Assembly: GCF_014698035.1 (NCBI RefSeq)
Contig: NZ_JACJSF010000040.1
Coordinates: 1 to 64,000, forward strand
Source: Desmonostoc muscorum FACHB-395
GTDB lineage: Bacteria; Cyanobacteriota; Cyanobacteriia; Cyanobacteriales; Nostocaceae
Length of the DNA: 64,000 nucleotides
Reading direction: 5' to 3'
Shown here piece by piece: positions 59,771-64,000 of this stretch; within the stretch, counting starts at the first letter, position 1, and each line of letters begins with the position of its first letter. The notes below the pieces were generated by a model. It was not told where the DNA came from and ran no database searches. It saw only the letters and a list, made by a program, of their open reading frames with translations. Both the position numbers and the translations under genes were made by a program.

Positions 59771-59912
59771 TGATTGGTGCGTAGGTGTAGCCCGTGGTAG
59801 ACATCGCTCGTTGAACTTCACATTTATCTTGGCTATTTCGATAAACTGAGAAACCGTTCTAATTGCCGTTAAAATACTGCCCAATAAGCTTTAGCATCAC
59901 CCACAGTATTGG

Positions 59913-60164
59913 CAATACGGTTTGGTTAAGATCCCCCCGTCTGCGGCGACCCCCTTTTTAATGGGAGTTGGGCAGGGTGGATTAATTGTGCGGAGAGAAA
60001 ATTTGTAATCCCCGTAACCTCGTCAGCCTGCTAACAGGGGAACTGGATTTATGAACGCAAGAATGAGGGTTTTAATTTTTCTCTCTAGACAATTAATCCA
60101 CCCTGCTTTTTAATGGGAGTTGGGGGGATCTTCAAAAGATTAAAATGTTAACCGAACCGTATTG
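59913..60164. repeat. Nested CAATACGG-ended inverted-repeat element, copy 2
   Basis: Outer ends CAATACGGTTTGGTTAAG and TTAACCGAACCGTATTG; next in are GATCCCCCC and GGGGGGATC; inside these AGGGTGGATTAATTGT and ACAATTAATCCACCCT. TTTTTAATGGGAGTTGGG is repeated directly. It looks like one element inserted into another. It fills most of the spacer between the debranching-type gene and the P-type ATPase. The same outer ends occur at 22201-22326. Confidence 0.7.
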
Positions 60165-60187
60165 ATAGTATAAGGAAAGTAAATCAG

Positions 60188-62833
60188 TTATAGATTTTCT
60201 TGGATAGGTTTTATTGATTTAGATTGAACAACTCGTTGGGGTCGATTGAGAAACTTTAACTGTTCAAACCAAAGCAGAGCGATCGCCCCACCCCCTAAAC
60301 AAATTGCTAGGTCGATGGGATGTAAAAAAGAAAAGCTAAATAATTGACGCAAGAACGGAACATACAGCACGAACGCCAGAAAAACCAGTCCCCCACCAAC
60401 CACCCACCAGAGAGCATTATTGGGAGATTTCAGGATTTTTAGACTGAGGCGAGATGAAGAACTTTCACTCAAAATTAGGAATAAATTTGCCAAAATCAAC
60501 GTCGTAAACGTTAAGGCACGAGCATCAAGTTCACCTTGTCGGCGATATAGCGCCACCACAAAGATGGCGAGAGTAATTACCAAAATTCCCACCCCTTGTA
60601 GCACTGCCAAACCCAAAGTTTTCCTGCCAAATAAGGGTTCTTTGGGGTTGCGGGGAGGACGCTGCATCACCGTTGCTTCTGCGGGTTCGGCTTCTAAAAC
60701 GATGGAGCAAGCTGGATCAATAATCAAATGGAGAAAGGCAACGTGAACGGGAAGCAAGACTAATGGCAACTTAAACAACACCGGAATCAAAGACATGCCA
60801 GCGATCGGGATGTGAATCGCTAGCAAATATGCCATTGCTTTGCGGAGATTATCAAAAATTCGCCGTCCAAGTTTCACCGCTTGCACAATGGACGAAAAAT
60901 CATCATCCAATAACACTAACGCTGCCGACTCACGGGCAACATCTGTGCCTCGCTGTCCCATCGCAATCCCGATTTGGGCAGATTTGAGAGCCGGAGCATC
61001 ATTCACGCCGTCCCCAGTCATGGCGACGACTTCACCCTTGGCTTTCAAAGCATTAACTAAGCGCAATTTTTGTTCGGGAACGGCTCGTGCAAAGATATTC
61101 GTACTTTGAATACGTTGTTCGAGTTCAATGTCACTCATCAGATCCAATTCCGCTCCCGTCAAAATGGCTCCCATTTGCATCAATCCAATCTGACGGGCAA
61201 TAGTTTGAGCCGTTCCGGGATAATCACCTGTAATCATGACTACCCGAATACCTGCGGTATAACATTCTTGAATTGCCGCCGCAACATTTGGACGCACTGG
61301 ATCAGACAGTCCTACCAATCCGAGAAATTGAAAAGGAAAGTCATGTTGCTCATCGGGTAAATGATCGGGATTGAGGGACGGATGAGGTGGCAAAAATGGC
61401 GGTGGCGCATCAAAAAGAGACGCTTTGGCAACGCCTAACACACGCAAGCCTTGATTGGCCATTTCACTGATTTGGGCTGCCAGAATTTTCTGCTGTTGGG
61501 GCGTGAAATGACAGAGATCCGCGATCGCTTCCGGCGCTCCTTTCGCTGCAATTTCATACTGCTTACCATCGGCGGACTGCCAAACGTGAGACATTGCCAA
61601 TAGATGGGGTGAGAGGGGATATTCTCGTAACAGTATCCAATCGTCATGCAGATGTTCAGTATGTGCGAGATAGCGATCGCCCAATTCTTTAAACGCTTTC
61701 TCCATTGGATCAAAAGGATCTCTCTGACTCGCCAAAATGCAGAACTCGACTAATTCATGAACCGTTTCGGGGAGAGACTCTCGTAAATGCAATTCCAAAT
61801 TATATGGGTGAGGATTTTCTGCATGGTTGTATGCAAATAGCTGTTGCACAGCCATCTGATTCAGGGTCAGTGTTCCGGTTTTATCCACACACAGAACGGT
61901 TGCGGAACCCAAGGTTTCAACGGCTGAGGCGCGACGAGCTAAGACGTGTTTCTGAGAAATTCGCCATGCTCCCAATGCTAAGAAAATTGTCACGACAACC
62001 GGAAATTCGTTTGGCAAAATTGCCATCGCTAAGGTAATACCTGCGAGAAATCCTTTGAGCCAATCTCCTCGCGTGATTCCATAAATAACCACGATCGCCA
62101 CACACAATAATAAAGCGATGCCAAACAGACGGCTTACCAACCGAGTCATTTCCTGTTGTAGAGGAGTCGGTTCCGGCTTGACTTTTTGTAAGGCGTTGCC
62201 AATCTTACCCATCTCTGTTTGAGCGCCCACCGCTTGGACTTTAGCAATTCCCTGTCCCTGAACTACCAAGGTTCCAGAATATACAAAGGGCAACTCATCT
62301 CCCCCCGGACGTGCCATCTCCACGGTACCGGCGGCAGCAACTTTGCGAACAGGTAGGGATTCCCCAGTTAATAACGATTCATCAGTTGAGAGATTTGTAC
62401 AGGAGAGTATGATTGCATCAGCAGGCACGCGATCGCCTTCTGCTAGCACTAAGATATCTTCTCGAACGACTTCTCGCCCCGCAATCCGTTTTTGCTGTCC
62501 ATCCCGAATTACCAAGGCGCGAGGACTGGAGAGATCGCGCAAGGCTTCTAGGGCGTGTTCGGTTTTACCTTCCTGGTAAAGGCTGATTCCTGTGATGAAG
62601 AAGACGAAACCCAGCAAAATCAGGGCTTCTTGTAAGTCGCCTAAAATCCAATAAATGATCCCGCCGCCGACCAGCAAGAGAAAGATCGGATCTTGAACGG
62701 TTTCCCAAGCGAAGGATAAAATACTGCGAGAGCGAGCCGAGGAAAGTTCATTGTAGCCATCCTGTTTGAGCCGAGCGATCGCTTCAAGCTCAGATAAGCC
62801 AGCCACGGTATTCAGATCGATGGTCGAAACCAT
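60188..62833 (-). CDS. Cation-translocating P-type ATPase (P2-like)
   Basis: This 881-aa ion pump carries the domains of P2-type ATPases in order: N-terminal cation-ATPase domain (LSELEAIARLKQDGYNEL), actuator with DESLLTGESLPV near 160, phosphorylation motif DKTGTLT with Asp near 315, KGAPEAI in the nucleotide domain and TGDGVNDAPAL near 605, and ten membrane helices. In helix M4 the ion site reads PNEFPVV instead of PEGLP or PEEFP, and M6 reads HLIIDPACSIV, so it is not a canonical SERCA-like Ca pump; the ion is uncertain. ATG 62833 (AGGA upstream) is used in place of a TTG at 62872. Divergent from another P-type ATPase. Confidence 0.88.
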   Translation of the reverse strand: MVSTIDLNTVAGLSELEAIARLKQDGYNELSSARSRSILSFAWETVQDPIFLLLVGGGIIYWILGDLQEALILLGFVFFITGISLYQEGKTEHALEALRDLSSPRALVIRDGQQKRIAGREVVREDILVLAEGDRVPADAIILSCTNLSTDESLLTGESLPVRKVAAAGTVEMARPGGDELPFVYSGTLVVQGQGIAKVQAVGAQTEMGKIGNALQKVKPEPTPLQQEMTRLVSRLFGIALLLCVAIVVIYGITRGDWLKGFLAGITLAMAILPNEFPVVVTIFLALGAWRISQKHVLARRASAVETLGSATVLCVDKTGTLTLNQMAVQQLFAYNHAENPHPYNLELHLRESLPETVHELVEFCILASQRDPFDPMEKAFKELGDRYLAHTEHLHDDWILLREYPLSPHLLAMSHVWQSADGKQYEIAAKGAPEAIADLCHFTPQQQKILAAQISEMANQGLRVLGVAKASLFDAPPPFLPPHPSLNPDHLPDEQHDFPFQFLGLVGLSDPVRPNVAAAIQECYTAGIRVVMITGDYPGTAQTIARQIGLMQMGAILTGAELDLMSDIELEQRIQSTNIFARAVPEQKLRLVNALKAKGEVVAMTGDGVNDAPALKSAQIGIAMGQRGTDVARESAALVLLDDDFSSIVQAVKLGRRIFDNLRKAMAYLLAIHIPIAGMSLIPVLFKLPLVLLPVHVAFLHLIIDPACSIVLEAEPAEATVMQRPPRNPKEPLFGRKTLGLAVLQGVGILVITLAIFVVALYRRQGELDARALTFTTLILANLFLILSESSSSRLSLKILKSPNNALWWVVGGGLVFLAFVLYVPFLRQLFSFSFLHPIDLAICLGGGAIALLWFEQLKFLNRPQRVVQSKSIKPIQENL

Positions 62834-63265
62834 AATTCTGCTTTTTCCTATGAGACATAAAAAACAGATCAATCCACTTGATGTTAAATGCCAAATTTGA
62901 GGAAGTCGTGAGGTAACATAAACGGTGCAAAAGTTATGGTTAGCCCATCATAATTTTTGACCAAATCAGTCAGAGAGATAGCCGATTTTTTTTGAGGTTA
63001 AAACTTCCGTAAATACTTTTGTTGGGTCTTTGGGCTTTTTTTTGCTTTTGATTACAATTTATTAATTCACGCAGTAAATTAAACGGTAGTAGTAGGTTGG
63101 CGCAATTAAAGCTAACTGGAAAGGGCTGTCATTTGTCATTAGTCATTAGTAAGGACTTTAGGACTATTTACGTTTCGTAACATAATTGGGTTTATTTATA
63201 CAAACTAACTTAGTAGATAAGCAAGGTTATCTATTTAGGATTAAAAAAATTGGATACTGACATCT
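62834..63265. other. Divergent spacer between the two P-type ATPases
   Basis: 432 bp holding both promoters and copy C of the dispersed element (63092-63212). No riboswitch of the Mg-sensing kind was recognised. Confidence 0.45.
63092..63212. repeat. Dispersed ~120-bp element, copy C
   Basis: Begins GTAGGTTGGCGCAATTAAAG, contains GGGCTGTCATTTGTCATTAG and ATTTACGTTTCGTAACATAA, and ends CAAACTAACTTAG. Matches 15304-15432 and 39629-39742. Confidence 0.7.
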
Positions 63266-64000
63266 ATGCCTCAAGTCATCCCTTCATTTTGGAGTCTGCC
63301 TGCTGAACAGGTATTAGATCAGCTTAAGAGTAGCCACCAGGGTTTAAGTCGCCAAGAGGCGCAGCAACGGCTCACTCAATATGGTGCAAACAGTCTGAAG
63401 CAAAAGCGACAGTCATCCACACTACTCCTGTTGCTGAACCAGTTTAAGAGTCCGATTATTTTGATTTTAATGGCAGCTGCTATTCTCTCCAGTTTTCTTG
63501 GAGATGTCATTGATACTATTATTATTCTGACGATCGTACTAGTTAGTGGGCTATTAGGATTTTGGCAAGAGCGAGGTGCTAGAGATGCCGTAACGAAGCT
63601 ACTGGCTTTAGTGCAAGTAAAAGCCACAGTTTTGAGAGATGGTCAATCTCAAGAAATCTCTAATGAGGAGGTGGTTCCAGGTGACATTGTGTTGCTTGCT
63701 GCTGGTGATAGTATCCCTGGTGACTGCCTGATTTTAGAGTCGAAGGATCTGTCAGTGAATGAAGCAGCACTGACGGGAGAAACCTATCCTGCTGACAAAC
63801 TAAGTGGCGTATTGCCGAACGAAGTCGGACTCAGCCAACGAACAAACACCCTTTATATGGGCACTAACGCAATCAGTGGTACAGCGAAAGCGGTTGTGGT
63901 GCAGACCGGAAAGCAGACTGAATTTGGCAAGGTATCAGAACGCCTGAAACTCAGACCGCCGGAAACCGAATTTGAAAGGGGACTGGGCAAATTTGGCTAT
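63266..64000 (+). CDS. Cation-transporting P-type ATPase, N-terminal part (runs off the window)
   Basis: An open frame from ATG 63266 runs to the last base (245 codons, no stop), so the gene is cut by the window. It contains the N-terminal domain (LSRQEAQQRLTQYGANSL), membrane helices M1-M2 and the actuator with VVPGDIVLLAAGDSIPGDCL and NEAALTGETYPAD. QFKSPIILILMAAAILSSF and TEFERGLGKFGY recall the Mg-type (MgtA-like) branch, but the deciding M4-M6 residues lie outside. Divergent from the pump at 60188, with no sign that they share an ion. Confidence 0.85.
   Translation, partial: MPQVIPSFWSLPAEQVLDQLKSSHQGLSRQEAQQRLTQYGANSLKQKRQSSTLLLLLNQFKSPIILILMAAAILSSFLGDVIDTIIILTIVLVSGLLGFWQERGARDAVTKLLALVQVKATVLRDGQSQEISNEEVVPGDIVLLAAGDSIPGDCLILESKDLSVNEAALTGETYPADKLSGVLPNEVGLSQRTNTLYMGTNAISGTAKAVVVQTGKQTEFGKVSERLKLRPPETEFERGLGKFGY

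Noticed and set aside
1..64000. CRISPR array
   Set aside because: Repeats found are inverted, heptad or dispersed; none show the regular repeat-spacer spacing, and no cas gene is present.

Overview
The window comes from a filamentous, Nostoc-like (probably heterocyst-forming) cyanobacterium. Three things point there. It carries photosystem genes (psaD, psbI), an orange carotenoid protein and a high-light-inducible protein. The palindrome GCGATCGC (HIP1) is scattered through genes and spacers. Many spacers are built from heptad repeats of the GTCATTA/GACAAAG type and small palindromic mobile repeats that are typical of Nostocales. It is chromosomal in style, with no rRNA, no recognisable tRNA, no CRISPR array and no intact transposase.

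Layout. 0-6.2 kb: a bestrophin-like channel, an alpha/beta hydrolase, a zinc-ribbon Ser/Thr kinase with a membrane anchor, and an ABC-2 exporter pair. 6.7-12 kb: an AarF/UbiB-like kinase, a YidD-like protein, a sugar nucleotidyltransferase, an LCP (LytR-CpsA-Psr) protein and a pentapeptide-repeat protein. 12-18 kb: a four-GAF histidine kinase, the lipid II flippase MurJ and a small outer-membrane barrel. 18.7-22 kb: an LptD-like DUF3769 protein and psbI, a gene too short for most ORF callers. 22-25 kb: an acyltransferase, then 1.3 kb that holds at most tiny ORFs. 25-31.7 kb: glycogen phosphorylase, DUF29 and DUF429 proteins, a glycosyltransferase and a LolD/MacB/DevA-type ATPase. 31.8-35.4 kb: a helical carotenoid protein (HCP) and a C-terminal-domain homolog (CTDH), separated by a disordered acidic protein and an unusual QueG-HAD fusion. 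35.5-38.5 kb: a likely operon of response regulator, PP2C phosphatase and anti-sigma-like kinase. 38.9-43.7 kb: a WecB/TagA/CpsF glycosyltransferase, FtsE, two poorly known proteins and a second alpha/beta hydrolase. 44-48.8 kb: an AT-rich accessory patch with a 644-aa protein that has a decayed HsdR-like N-terminus, a Uma2 protein, a PD-(D/E)XK nuclease and a pentapeptide-repeat protein. 49-51.6 kb: full-length OCP, divergent from an HLIP and a second HLIP-like small protein. 52-59.7 kb: trpE, psaD, a DICT-GAF histidine kinase and a glycogen-debranching-type enzyme. 60-64 kb: two divergent P-type ATPases, the second cut by the window edge.

The genes link up in several ways. Photoprotection is represented by OCP, HCP, CTDH and HLIP within 20 kb, with a textbook HLR1 (RpaB) site in front of the HLIP gene. 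Glycogen breakdown is represented by GlgP and the debranching-type enzyme. Envelope and polysaccharide assembly is represented by MurJ, LCP, the DUF3769 protein, the nucleotidyltransferase, WecB/TagA, the exporters and FtsE. Signalling includes two large GAF histidine kinases, a membrane Ser/Thr kinase and a partner-switch-like operon.

The points most worth following are: the palindromic-repeat insertion read in frame inside QueG, with a near-identical copy at 51.6 kb; the QueG-HAD fusion; the decayed HsdR-like protein in the nuclease patch; the HLIP-derived 79-aa partner beside OCP; and at least four families of small inverted or dispersed repeats, present in two or three copies each. No complete new defence or mobile system could be demonstrated from sequence alone.
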